A DNA stretch of 64,000 nucleotides from the NCBI RefSeq assembly GCF_037860775.1, contig NZ_JBBEWC010000003.1, positions 372,001 through 436,000 of the forward strand, in the 5' to 3' direction. This document shows, one piece after another, positions 44,131-53,900 of this stretch. Origin of the DNA: Emticicia soli (GTDB lineage Bacteria > Bacteroidota > Bacteroidia > Cytophagales > Spirosomataceae). Position numbers and translations under genes: made by a program. Position 1 is the stretch's first letter, and each line of letters opens with the position of its first letter. The notes under the pieces were generated by a model. The model worked only from the letters and a program-made list of their open reading frames with translations, had not been told where the DNA came from and ran no database searches.

Positions 44131-45246
44131 ATGCAGAAAATTCTTTTTATTGACCGAGACGGTACTATTATTGATGAGCCAAAGACTGATTTTCAAATAG
44201 ATTCTCTCGAGAAATTATTCTTTCTTCCTAAAGCCCTTTCTAATCTTCGTAAAATAGCCGAAGAAACTGATTATAAACTGGTAATGGTTACAAATCAGGA
44301 CGGTTTGGGTACAGATGCTTTCCCGGAGGATACTTTCTGGCCTGCGCATAACAAAATGCTGCAAGGTTTAGAAAACGAAAATATTCATTTTGAGGCTATT
44401 CATATAGACCGTAGTTTTCCGCATGAGAACCTGCCTACCCGTAAACCTGGTACAGGTTTGCTTACTGAGTATATAAATGGTGATTATGACCTGGCTAATT
44501 CGTATGTAATTGGCGATAGAATAACCGATATTCAATTAGCAGTTAACTTAGGCGCAAAAGCCATTTTCATAGGCGAAAGCCCAATAGTAAATGCAGAGCA
44601 GGAACAAGCTACTGCATTAGTGACAAATGATTGGGATGCTATTTATGAGTTTTTGAAACTTCCGCCAAGAATTGCGTCAATTGAACGTAATACAAAAGAA
44701 ACCCAGATTAAGATTGAACTAAACCTTGATGGCAAGGGGAAATCGGATATACACACAGGGCTTGGTTTTTATGACCACATGCTCGACCAACTTGCTAAAC
44801 ACTCTGGCGCCGACCTGACGATACATGTAAAAGGTGATTTACATATCGACGAACACCATACAATTGAAGATACTGCGCTGGCTCTTGGCGAGGCTTATCT
44901 GAAAGCACTAGGTGATAAAAAAGGTATTTCTCGCTATGGATTCTTATTACCGATGGACGATGCCTTGGCACAAGTAGCTATCGATTTTTCTGGCCGTCCG
45001 TGGATAGTGTGGGACGCAGAGTTTAAACGTGAAAAAGTAGGAGAGATGCCAACAGAAATGTTCTACCACTTCTTTAAATCGTTTTCAGATACATCAAAAT
45101 GTAATCTGAACATTAAATGCGAAGGACAGAACGAACACCATAAGATTGAAGCTATTTTCAAAGCATTTGCTAAATCAATCAAAATGGCTGTTAAGCGTGA
45201 TTTAAAAGAATTAGACAGCTTGCCAAGTACGAAGGGTGTTTTGTAA
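44131..45246 (+). CDS. hisB: Bifunctional histidinol-phosphatase / imidazoleglycerol-phosphate dehydratase
   Basis: A 371-residue two-domain enzyme of histidine synthesis. The N-terminal HAD-type phosphatase (about 1-165) has the nucleophile motif DRDGTIIDEP, VTNQDGLGTD and the acidic motif GDRITDIQLAVN. The C-terminal dehydratase (about 175-371) has HTGLGFYDHMLDQLAKHSGA and HIDEHHTIEDTALALGEA, with the His/Glu metal ligands. Fusion is typical of Bacteroidota and Gammaproteobacteria. Other his genes are absent here, so hisB stands alone in this window. Cytoplasmic. Confidence 0.96.
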   Translation: MQKILFIDRDGTIIDEPKTDFQIDSLEKLFFLPKALSNLRKIAEETDYKLVMVTNQDGLGTDAFPEDTFWPAHNKMLQGLENENIHFEAIHIDRSFPHENLPTRKPGTGLLTEYINGDYDLANSYVIGDRITDIQLAVNLGAKAIFIGESPIVNAEQEQATALVTNDWDAIYEFLKLPPRIASIERNTKETQIKIELNLDGKGKSDIHTGLGFYDHMLDQLAKHSGADLTIHVKGDLHIDEHHTIEDTALALGEAYLKALGDKKGISRYGFLLPMDDALAQVAIDFSGRPWIVWDAEFKREKVGEMPTEMFYHFFKSFSDTSKCNLNIKCEGQNEHHKIEAIFKAFAKSIKMAVKRDLKELDSLPSTKGVL

Positions 45247-45267
45247 TACTTTACACTAGTCTATCAA

Positions 45268-46089
45268 ATGAAATCAACCCTTGCTTCATGCCTCACCCTT
45301 GTTTTGCTTTTATTAGCAAACTTGAATAGCATAGCCCAAAGCCAGCCATTCAAATGGCCACAAGGTGCTCGTATGGCTATCAGCCTTACGTTTGATGATG
45401 GCAGGGGAAGCCAGGCAACAAAAGGGGCATCGTTGCTAGATGAATATGGGATAAAAGGTACTTTTTATGTTGTTCCTTCGGCAGTAAAGGGTCAATTAGA
45501 GGCATGGAAGAAGGTAGTTGATAAAGGGCATGAAATAGGAAACCATTCATTGCATCATTCATGCAGCGGTAATTTCGTTTGGTCAAGAAACAATGCACTT
45601 GAAAATTATACGATAGATAAGATGCGTGCTGAACTTCTGGAAGCTAATAAGCAGATAGGAACACTATTAGGAGTAAAAGCCGAATCTTACGCTTATCCGT
45701 GTGGACATACATTTGTTGGGCGGGGCAAAAATACGCAAAGCTTTGTGCCTGTAGTTTCGGAACTCTTCGTATCAGGCAGAGGTTGGCTCGATGAAGCACC
45801 CGTTGACCCAAGCTATTGCGATATGGCTCAACTCACAGGTATTGAAATGGATGGGAAGGATTTTGAGCAAATCCTTCCCATTATTGAAGCCGCCGGCAAA
45901 AGCGGCCAATGGCTTGTGCTGGCAGGCCATGAAACGGCCGATGCTGGTGCACAAACAACTAGGCTTAGCCTGCTTCGGAAAATCTGTGAATATGCTAAAG
46001 ACCCAGCCAATGGAATCTGGATTGCTCCTGTTGACCAAGTGGCACGTTATGTAAAATCAGAACGTAAAAAGATGGGTTTGCCGGAGTAA
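45268..46089 (+). CDS. Polysaccharide deacetylase (NodB-like), exported
   Basis: A 273-residue enzyme with a signal peptide ending SIAQ. The NodB homology domain has the catalytic Asp and metal ligand in SLTFDDGRGSQATKGAS, IKGTFYVVPSAV, and HEIGNHSLHHSCSGNF with the His-x(3)-His metal pair; AYPCGHTFVG and VLAGHETADAGAQ follow. Such carbohydrate esterase family 4 enzymes remove N- or O-acetyl groups from cell-wall or biofilm polysaccharides. It lies 21 nt after hisB, without a functional link. Substrate unknown. Confidence 0.92.
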   Translation: MKSTLASCLTLVLLLLANLNSIAQSQPFKWPQGARMAISLTFDDGRGSQATKGASLLDEYGIKGTFYVVPSAVKGQLEAWKKVVDKGHEIGNHSLHHSCSGNFVWSRNNALENYTIDKMRAELLEANKQIGTLLGVKAESYAYPCGHTFVGRGKNTQSFVPVVSELFVSGRGWLDEAPVDPSYCDMAQLTGIEMDGKDFEQILPIIEAAGKSGQWLVLAGHETADAGAQTTRLSLLRKICEYAKDPANGIWIAPVDQVARYVKSERKKMGLPE

Positions 46090-46146
46090 TCGTAAATCTA
46101 TAGTATTAGCCTAATCACTCATTCAAACAATCACTAACTCACTCAA

Positions 46147-46707
46147 TTACTTTAACCTATCAGGGTTTTCGCTCACAAAGGCTGACCAGCCCTTCTTTTT
46201 TGAGGCATTGCCCGTGAGTGCCTTAGTTTTGCCATGCATATAATGGCACACCGCTACACCAACGGCATCGGTAGCATCAAAAAACGGGGTATCTAATTTC
46301 ATTTTGAATATCTGTTCGAGCATATAGGCTACTTGCTCTTTGCTTGCATTTCCGCTACCCGTAACCGATTGCTTAACTGTTTTGGGCAGATATTCAACAA
46401 TGGGCACATCTCGGTTAAGTGCCGCAGCTATGGCTACACCCTGCGCACGGCCCAATTTAAGCATAGATTGCACGTTTACACCGTAAAATGGAGCTTCAAT
46501 AGCCATTTCGTCGGGGAGGTACTCCTCAATGAGTTGTGTCATTCTTTCATAAATCTTCTTTAGTTTCAGCTCGTGTGTGCTATATTTGTCAAGTCTTAAA
46601 ACGCCATATTGAATCAGGGAAAGCGCATTTCCTTCAACCGAAATAATTCCGTACCCCATGATTCTTGTACCAGGGTCAACACCTAAAATGATTTTCTCTT
46701 TATTCAT
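46147..46707 (-). CDS. ruvC: Crossover-junction endodeoxyribonuclease RuvC
   Basis: A 186-residue Holliday-junction resolvase. The first acidic residue is in GVDPGTRIMGYG, the second in EMAIEAPFYGVN, and the last pair in DATDAVGVAVCHY, which is the usual arrangement of the four catalytic acids. The protein is slightly longer than E. coli RuvC by a lysine-rich tail. Its start codon is only 2 nt from the start of the divergent flippase-like gene, so each gene's promoter must lie inside the other gene. Confidence 0.96.
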   Translation of the reverse strand: MNKEKIILGVDPGTRIMGYGIISVEGNALSLIQYGVLRLDKYSTHELKLKKIYERMTQLIEEYLPDEMAIEAPFYGVNVQSMLKLGRAQGVAIAAALNRDVPIVEYLPKTVKQSVTGSGNASKEQVAYMLEQIFKMKLDTPFFDATDAVGVAVCHYMHGKTKALTGNASKKKGWSAFVSENPDRLK

Positions 46708-46709
46708 AT

Positions 46710-47702
46710 ATGCAAATTAACTCAAAAATCTTTGACTTTACTGTTAAACAAGCCTTGTGGATAATAAAAAATATCCTCTTTGCAGCAGTATTGTTTTCGG
46801 TGTATCTTTTGCTGAAAGAAAAAGGAGAAAGTATTAATGAGGTACTCAGGCATTTAAGGCAAATACCTATTACAGCCAGTATCTGGGTAGTGCTACTTCT
46901 GATTCCTGTAAACTGGGCATTTGAAGCATGGAAGTGGCAAAGGTTAGCCCTAAAAGTAGAACAAATCAGTTTTTGGGAGGCATATCAGGGTGTGCTTGCA
47001 GGCTTAGCTTTGTCAACTTTTACCCCTATGATGATAGGCGATTATGCCGGAAAAATACTGATGCTTAAGACCCAAAAGCGCACAGCAAGCATAGGGGCTA
47101 TTTTGCTAGGCAATGGTATGCAACTATACGTCTCGTTGTTGTTTGGGGCTTTAAGTTATGCTTACTTTATATATATAGCTCAGCCCAAACCTGTTGCACT
47201 GCATTGGTCTATTCTTGGCCTATTAGTTATTCTTCTACTACTAGGCATCTGGATAGCGTTTAGCCTGCAACGCATAAATTTTCTTGATTCAAGTCAAAAA
47301 ATCATCCGAACAATAGGGCAGTACCTCGTTGTGTTGAAAACCTATAGACTAGTCGAAATCAGAGATATATTTCTGATAGCCACAGGCAGATACATTACTT
47401 TTTCTATTCAGTTTTTATTTGTATTGCAATTGTTTAAAATTGAGCTTCCTCTTGTGGTATTGCTGGCGGGTATTGGCATTGTGTTTCTTACCAAAACATT
47501 AGGCGCAGCTTTTAATTTTCTGGGCGACTTAAGTATGCGGGCTATTACCTCAGTTTATTATTTTAGTTATTTCGGAGTGCAACTTTCGTTAATCACTACC
47601 GCTACTTTTACTATCTGGCTTGTTAATGTATTGTTTCCGGTTTTTATCGGGAGCGTGTTTGTGTTAACTTTGAGATTTTCGAACCTAAAGGCTTCTGCAT
47701 AG
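46710..47702 (+). CDS. Lysylphosphatidylglycerol synthase TM region / flippase-like membrane protein
   Basis: A 330-residue integral membrane protein with about eight hydrophobic segments, starting MQINSKIFDFTVKQALWIIK. Blocks such as LALSTFTPMMIGDYAGKILML and TKTLGAAFNFLGDLSMRAIT fit the UPF0104/AglD2-like flippase family related to the membrane half of MprF. It probably moves a lipid or lipid-linked sugar. It leads a plus-strand run with a glycosyltransferase (31 nt) and a dipeptidase (23 nt), so envelope synthesis is a fair inference. Confidence 0.87.
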   Translation: MQINSKIFDFTVKQALWIIKNILFAAVLFSVYLLLKEKGESINEVLRHLRQIPITASIWVVLLLIPVNWAFEAWKWQRLALKVEQISFWEAYQGVLAGLALSTFTPMMIGDYAGKILMLKTQKRTASIGAILLGNGMQLYVSLLFGALSYAYFIYIAQPKPVALHWSILGLLVILLLLGIWIAFSLQRINFLDSSQKIIRTIGQYLVVLKTYRLVEIRDIFLIATGRYITFSIQFLFVLQLFKIELPLVVLLAGIGIVFLTKTLGAAFNFLGDLSMRAITSVYYFSYFGVQLSLITTATFTIWLVNVLFPVFIGSVFVLTLRFSNLKASA

Positions 47703-47733
47703 TCATAAGTCTTTGTAAATCTTTTCATTATAC

Positions 47734-48885
47734 GTGCTTGCTACTATTCTTATATTAATTGTTTCTGTGTATTTCGTCATGAATTTGGGGCTTGTTTGGG
47801 TTTGGCTCAACCACAGGCCTTATCAACAGCAACGCTTTAATAATTCTTTACTTTCTATTACTGTAATTATTCCGGTGCGGAATGAAGCTCAGAATATTAT
47901 TAGTTTGCTGAAAGACCTTGAAAAACAGAGTTATGCTAAAGATAAGTTTGAAGTAATAGTAGCCGACGACGATTCTACTGATAATACGCTAGCATTACTG
48001 AAAGAATATCAGAAAATAAGCTCTATTCGGCTGCTAATTAATCGGCTACCTCCTAAAGAAAACAATGCTTCTCCAAAAAAACGAGCCATTAACTCATCAA
48101 TCCAACTAGCAAGCGGAGATTTGATAGTAACTACCGACGGAGATTGTAGGGTAGGTGAGCACTGGCTAGCAACTATTGCACAGTTTCAGGCAGAGAAAGG
48201 AGCCTATCTTGTTAGTTCATCTGTTACATTTATTAACGATGCCAATAGCTTTACCAAAAGTCTTTGGCAAAAAATACAAACCATTGAGTTTAGTAGTCTG
48301 ATAGGTACAGGGGCTTGTGCCATGCTTGTCAATAAACCTAATATGTGCAATGGGGCAAATCTGGCCTACATGAAATGGGTGTTTCAGGAAGTAGGAGGCT
48401 TTGCTGGCAACGAAAATCTGGCATCGGGCGATGATGAGTTTCTGATGCACAAAATTGCCGCCCGACACCCCGATAAAGTGTATTTTCTGAAAAGCCAACA
48501 GGCTATTGTAGAAACACAAGCGCATGAGTCGCTCAAGTCGTTTTATTACCAGCGTAAAAGATGGGCAAGTAAATGGAGACATTACAATAACCCCATCACT
48601 ACGGCACTGGCAGTTTTTATTTTTCTGGCAAATTTCTCCTTGGTTCTCACGGCAATATTACATTTGTTAAGCAAAATTAGCTTTGAAAACCTACTGATTA
48701 TTTTTGCAATCAAATTTTCAGCAGAGCTTCTTTTTTTACTGTTGGTTCTTAGCTTTTTGCGCAAAAAAAGTTTAATTTGGCTCATTCCTTTTGTACAAAT
48801 CATTTACCCATGCTACGTCACATTTTTTGGGTTCGTAGCTCAGGGGAAAAATGAATATGTATGGAAAGGCCGTAAACTTCAATAA
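47734..48885 (+). CDS. Membrane-anchored family-2 glycosyltransferase
   Basis: A 383-residue enzyme starting at a GTG codon; the frame then reads LATILILIVSVYFVMNLGLV as a membrane segment, and a start at 47779 would remove half of it. The GT-A domain has SLLSITVIIPVRNEAQNII, IVADDDSTDNTLALLK and LIVTTDGDCRVGEHWLA (DxD metal motif), with a GDDEFL acceptor loop and QRKRW near the end; further membrane segments follow. This order resembles processive or lipid-linked sugar transferases. Neighbouring flippase-like gene supports an envelope-glycan role. Confidence 0.9.
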   Translation: MLATILILIVSVYFVMNLGLVWVWLNHRPYQQQRFNNSLLSITVIIPVRNEAQNIISLLKDLEKQSYAKDKFEVIVADDDSTDNTLALLKEYQKISSIRLLINRLPPKENNASPKKRAINSSIQLASGDLIVTTDGDCRVGEHWLATIAQFQAEKGAYLVSSSVTFINDANSFTKSLWQKIQTIEFSSLIGTGACAMLVNKPNMCNGANLAYMKWVFQEVGGFAGNENLASGDDEFLMHKIAARHPDKVYFLKSQQAIVETQAHESLKSFYYQRKRWASKWRHYNNPITTALAVFIFLANFSLVLTAILHLLSKISFENLLIIFAIKFSAELLFLLLVLSFLRKKSLIWLIPFVQIIYPCYVTFFGFVAQGKNEYVWKGRKLQ

Positions 48886-48908
48886 GCACCCTCACTAAAC
48901 TAGACTAA

Positions 48909-50135
48909 ATGAAAAAATTATTATTGCTCCTCTTTTTACCTGCACTGGTTTTTGCACAAAGCAAAGAAGAACAACGTCTGCTGAAAAAAGCTGATAAAAT
49001 TCATGCTCGTGCCTATACTGTAGATACCCATGCCGATGTGCCAATTAATATGATAGAGATGGAAGGCTTTGATATTGGTGTAAAGCACAATTACGATACA
49101 GATGGTACACAGATTGATTTTCCTAGAATGAAGGAAGGCGGAATGGATGCCATGTTTTTTGCAGTATATCTGGCACAAGGTAAACGCACACCCGAAGGAA
49201 ATGCAAAAGCAAAAGAAGATGCATTGAAAATTTTTACGGCCATACATGATGCTGTGAAGAAATACCCCGACATGGCCGAACTGGTTACAAGTGCTAAAGA
49301 AGGCTATGCTACGCACAAAAAAGGAAAGCTAGGGGTATTTATAGGCATGGAAAACGGTTGGCCGGTAGGGCACGACCTTGCAAACTTGAAATTGTATTAT
49401 GATTTAGGCTTACGTTACATTACGTTATCACACTCTTTCAATAATGATTTAAGCGATTCATCGGGCGACCCGGAAGGTGGCGAACATGGCGGTGTAAGCA
49501 AACTAGGCGAAGCGTGTATTGCCGAAATGAATAAACTAGGCATTGTAGTTGATGTATCTCATATATCTGACTCAGCGTTTTATGATGTTATGCGCCTGAG
49601 CAAGGCTCCTGTTTTTGCTTCACATTCTTCGTGCCGTGCGCTATGTGATGTAAAAAGAAACATGACCGACGACATGATAAAACTGATGGCATCCAAGGGT
49701 GGAGTGATTCAGATAAATTTTGTGGCCGATTTCTTGAAAAAAGCATCCCAAGAAGTAGAAGTTTCTATCAAGACTTTACGTATGCAGGCCATGAAAGCCG
49801 ATGCAACGCCGGAAGATAAAAAGCGAATCAATGCAGAGCGCCGTCAATTAAAATATAAATATCCTGGTGATGTGCCAACAGTTAAAACAGTAGTTGACCA
49901 TATAGACCATGTAGTAAAAATTGCAGGAATTGACCATGTAGGTATCGGAATGGATATGGATGGCGGAAGTGATGTAATGGGCTGCGAAGATGTAAGTAAA
50001 ATAAAAAATGTAACCATAGAATTATTACGCCGTGGCTATTCAGAAAAAGATATACACAAAATATGGGGTGGTAATACTATGCGTGTATTGGCAGATGCCG
50101 AGAGAATTGCTAAATATTTAGCAGCAACTCGTTGA
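48909..50135 (+). CDS. Membrane dipeptidase (peptidase family M19), exported
   Basis: A 408-residue zinc dipeptidase with a signal peptide ending VFAQ. Metal-binding blocks are TVDTHADVPINM (His-x-Asp), GMENGWPVG (Glu), VVDVSHISDSAFY and FASHSSCRALCD (His), and HVGIGMDMDGGSDV (Asp), in renal dipeptidase order. It cleaves dipeptides including those with D-residues, so peptidoglycan turnover or nutrient use is possible. A terminator-like hairpin follows at 50184, after which the SusC leader begins. Confidence 0.94.
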   Translation: MKKLLLLLFLPALVFAQSKEEQRLLKKADKIHARAYTVDTHADVPINMIEMEGFDIGVKHNYDTDGTQIDFPRMKEGGMDAMFFAVYLAQGKRTPEGNAKAKEDALKIFTAIHDAVKKYPDMAELVTSAKEGYATHKKGKLGVFIGMENGWPVGHDLANLKLYYDLGLRYITLSHSFNNDLSDSSGDPEGGEHGGVSKLGEACIAEMNKLGIVVDVSHISDSAFYDVMRLSKAPVFASHSSCRALCDVKRNMTDDMIKLMASKGGVIQINFVADFLKKASQEVEVSIKTLRMQAMKADATPEDKKRINAERRQLKYKYPGDVPTVKTVVDHIDHVVKIAGIDHVGIGMDMDGGSDVMGCEDVSKIKNVTIELLRRGYSEKDIHKIWGGNTMRVLADAERIAKYLAATR

Positions 50136-50183
50136 TTACTAATCATTTGGTTTTTAAAAATTGACACTTTGCCTAGTACAATT

Positions 50184-50215
50184 TTATCAGAAAGCAGTAA
50201 AGGCTGATAATTTTG
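50184..50215 (+). terminator. Terminator after the dipeptidase gene
   Basis: TTATCAG (50184-50190) pairs with CTGATAA (50204-50210), followed by TTTT. A short stem of 7 bp but correctly placed. Confidence 0.5.
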
Positions 50216-50235
50216 AATCAAAAAGTGATGATAAA

Positions 50236-50267
50236 TTGACTTTTATTACCTAAAATTTTTATCTTTG
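50236..50267 (+). promoter_or_regulatory. Promoter before the first SusC leader
   Basis: TTG at 50236-50238, a 21-nt spacer and TATCTTTG at 50260-50267 match the Bacteroidota -33/-7 consensus. Transcription from here would give a leader of about 650 nt before the SusC ATG at 50925. Confidence 0.6.
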
Positions 50268-50274
50268 CCAAAGT

Positions 50275-50924
50275 ATAACATTTTTAATAATATTTATAAT
50301 AAAATGAACTCTGAACGAGTTAATATATAAAAATACTTAGAAAAGTTTGGAAGGATTATTCAAAGTGTTTAATATTGTGTCTGATAGATACAATATTATC
50401 TTAGACTAAATATAACGATTAATTTTCTTAGGCGACTTTAATGACTGAACCGCGATTATTAACCTAATTTTGTAGCTTTTACATAGCTCTAAAGACTTCA
50501 TCAAGTATTGACATTATTATAAAATCCTCACTAGTAAGATAATTAAGTTTTAAGTTTTTGCCCATTCGGGTTGCGCATAATTTAAATAAAATTGCAGGAC
50601 ATTAAAGATGAAATAAAACCTAATTTTTTTAAAAACATCTTAATTCCGAATATTCTATTATACACAGCTTCATAAATAAGTAGTAGGTTTTTCACAAAGT
50701 AAGTTTTTTTTATTTAGGCAGAATTTTATTTGGTATAAATAAGGTGATAGTTTAGTGTGGGTATTAAAATTTATAAAAAAAACGTGAAAAATTTGGAAAA
50801 TTTAGAGAAGCCCTCTATAATTGTGTCAGATACACTTATTGCTATAAATCAAGAAATTCTTGATATAATATAAGAACTTTAATTACAATTTATTTTTTAC
50901 TTTTTTTTTAACTAAAACAAAACT
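50275..50924 (+). other. Long untranslated leader of the first SusC gene
   Basis: About 650 nt without a gene of normal size. It contains two CCTAATTTT motifs (50463-50471 and 50619-50627), very short frames (for example 50441-50467, 8 residues, and 50608-50616, Met-Lys), a block shared with the second SusC locus at 50763-50825, a near-palindrome around 50848-50864 (ATCAAGAA/TTCTTGAT) and a T-rich run before the ATG. Its purpose is unknown. Confidence 0.6.
50763..50825 (+). promoter_or_regulatory. Conserved block upstream of SusC, copy 1
   Basis: This 63-nt segment matches 61195-61255 at most positions: both read ATTAAAATTTATAAAAAAAA, then GAAAAATTTGGAAAA, then CTATAATT with GTG. It may be a shared promoter (a one-mismatch -7 box, TATAATTG) or a regulator site. 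The distance to the SusC ATG is 99 nt here and 612 nt at the second locus. Confidence 0.7.
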
Positions 50925-53900
50925 ATGAAACAAAACTACTTTGTGCCCATAAGGGGTGCTCTGATTTGTGGACTACTTTGGATGATGTCTATCGTAGCGT
51001 TTGCACAAAAATCTGTCAGTGGTAAAGTAAGTGATTCGAAAGGAGAGGGTGTTCCGGGAGCCAGTATCTCTATCAAAGGAACTACTACAGGTACAATCTC
51101 AGATGCAGAAGGTAACTACAAAATCAATGCCCCTAGTGCTGGTGGTACATTAGTAATCAGTTCAATCGGTTACAAAACTGTTGAGATTAAACTAAACAAT
51201 CAAAGTACTGTTGATGTTACGCTTGAAGATGATGCTTCTAGCCTTGATGAGGTTGTTGTAACTGGTTATTCAGTTGATAAAAGACGTGAATCAACAGGTG
51301 CGATTTCAACTGTAAAAACCAAAGACCTTACAACTGTTCCTTCAGCGAGTGTTGAACAACAATTACAAGGTAGAGTAGCTGGTTTAACAGTTGTAACAAC
51401 TAGCCAGCCAGGTTCTGGTAGCCAGATTCGTGTACGTGGTTTTGGTGCATTCGGTGGTAACGAACCTCTAACTATCGTGGATGGTTTGCCAAGTGATGCA
51501 AGTTTCTTAAACCCGGAAGATATTGAGTCTACTACAGTATTGAAAGATGCTTCTGCGGCTTCTATCTATGGTGCAAGAGCTGCCAATGGTGTAATTATCT
51601 ACACTACTAAAAAAGGTAAGAAAAATGCCAAAAAATTGAATATTACGTATGATGGCGTTTTTGGTTTTACTGATCCGGGCAAAGGTCAACAAATGATGAA
51701 CCCACAAGACCAAGCAACCTGGACTTGGACTGCGCTAAGAAATTCGGGTGCACCTTTAACTCACCCACAATATGGTAGTGGCGCAACTCCTATCATTCCT
51801 GATTACCTTAAAGTAGGAAACAGAAGTGGTGTGGTTGGTACTATTGATTTGGAAGCAGAAAGAGCAAAATACAACATTACTGGACCAACAATCGGTGATT
51901 ATTACCAAGTAATAAAAGCGAACAAAGAAGGTACAGACTGGTATAAAGCCTTGACTCAAACCGGAACCATCCAAAGACATTCATTAGGTTTTGAAGGTGG
52001 TGGTGATGCTTCACGTTTCTATGTTGGCTTATCATTACAAGACCAACAAGGTATTTTACCAAGCCAAAGAGCTAAACGTATTGCTATGCGTGTAAACTCT
52101 GAGTTTGATCTTTTCAAAAACGTAAGAATCGGTGAAAATATCCAGCTTACGTATCTTCAAATCTTAGGTCGCCAAGGTGGTAACAATGGTCTACAATCAT
52201 CACAAGATGAAAACGATATCCTTGGTGCATTCAGATCTCCAACTATTCTTCCTGTTTATGATGAGTTTGGTGGATTCGCAGGTACAACTGCGCTAGGTTT
52301 TGGCCAAGGTTCAAACCCTGTTGCTAACCAACAAGCAGGAAAACTAAATAGAAACTTTAATGCTATTGCATCGGGTAACTTCTACATCGAGATCGACCCA
52401 ATCAAGGATATGACATTCCGTTCTTCTATCGGTGGAACATATAACAACGCATATGGTTGGGGATATGGTCGTCCGATTTATGAAACTCTTGAAAACAAAA
52501 GTACAATCTGGTCTTATAACGAAAATGCTAGTTTCAGATTAGGCTGGACTTTCACAAATACGCTTACTTATAAGAAGAAATTTGGTATTCACAACCTAGA
52601 TCTATTGGTTGGTCAAGAGGCTCTTAATACCGGACACGGTAAAAATATTTCGGCTGATGGTCGTGCTCCATTCTCTGGAGACCCTAACTACATTACCATT
52701 TCTACATTGGATATCAGAAACCCTGCAAACAGTGGTAAAGAAAATGGTGTTAACTTTAACTCATACTTTGCTAGAGCTATCTATAGCCTGAAAGATAAGT
52801 ATATTATTACTGGGGTTATCAGACGTGACGGTTCATCTCGTTTCGGTTCAAACAACAGATATGGTGTATTCCCTGCGGTTTCTGCTGCATGGAGACTTTC
52901 AGACGAACCATTCATGAAAGGTCTTACTTGGGTAAACGACTTGAAAATCAGAGGGGGTTATGGTACAATGGGTAACTCAAATAACGTTGCACCTACCAAC
53001 CAATTTAACCTTTATGAGCAAAACGTAGGAACTTCGGGTTATGACATTAATGGTACTAACGCAGGTATCGTAGGTGGTTTCAGACAATCACGTATCGGTA
53101 ACCCTAATGCTAAATGGGAAACCAGTATCACCAAAAATATTGGTTTTGATGGATCATTCCTGAAAGGTAAATTGGATGTTATCTTAGATTTGTGGCAAAA
53201 AGATACTAAAGACTTATTGTATCAATTGCCGATTACACAAACCGTTGGTGGAGCCACTGCACCTTCAGTAAACGTGGGTACAATGGTTAATAAAGGTGTT
53301 GATATCCAGATTATCACAAGAGGTAAATGGGGTAAAGACCTAGGTTATACATTTGATGTAACTGGTAGTTTCCTTGATAACAAAATCACTGAAATCGGTG
53401 GCGGCCTTACATACTTGCCTGATGTTAATCCTAGCTTCAGAGGTGTATTCCCTATCCGTAACCAATTGGGTTATTCATTGTCTTCTTATTATGGTTATCA
53501 GGTAGTAGGTTTATTCCAGACACAAGAGCAAGTAAACCAGGCGTTAAGCTCAACGGTTACACCAGGTGCAGCAGTACCAGTTCAAGAAGGAGCAGGCTTG
53601 GGCCGTTTCCGTTATGCTGACTTAAATGGTGATGGTCAAGTTAATGCAGATGACCGTACTTATCTGGGTAGTCCGGTTCCTAAATTTACAGGTGGTTTAA
53701 ACTTTAGTCTTTCTTACAAGAATTTTGAGTTATTAGCTTACTTCTATACTTCAATTGGTAACAAAATCTATAATATCTCTAAAAGATTTACAGATTTCTA
53801 TCCTTTGTTTGCTGGTGCTGCTATCTCTGAGCGTGTTAAAAACTCTTGGAGCCCTGAAAATCCAAATACTGATATTCCTCGTTTTGAACAAAATGATGGT

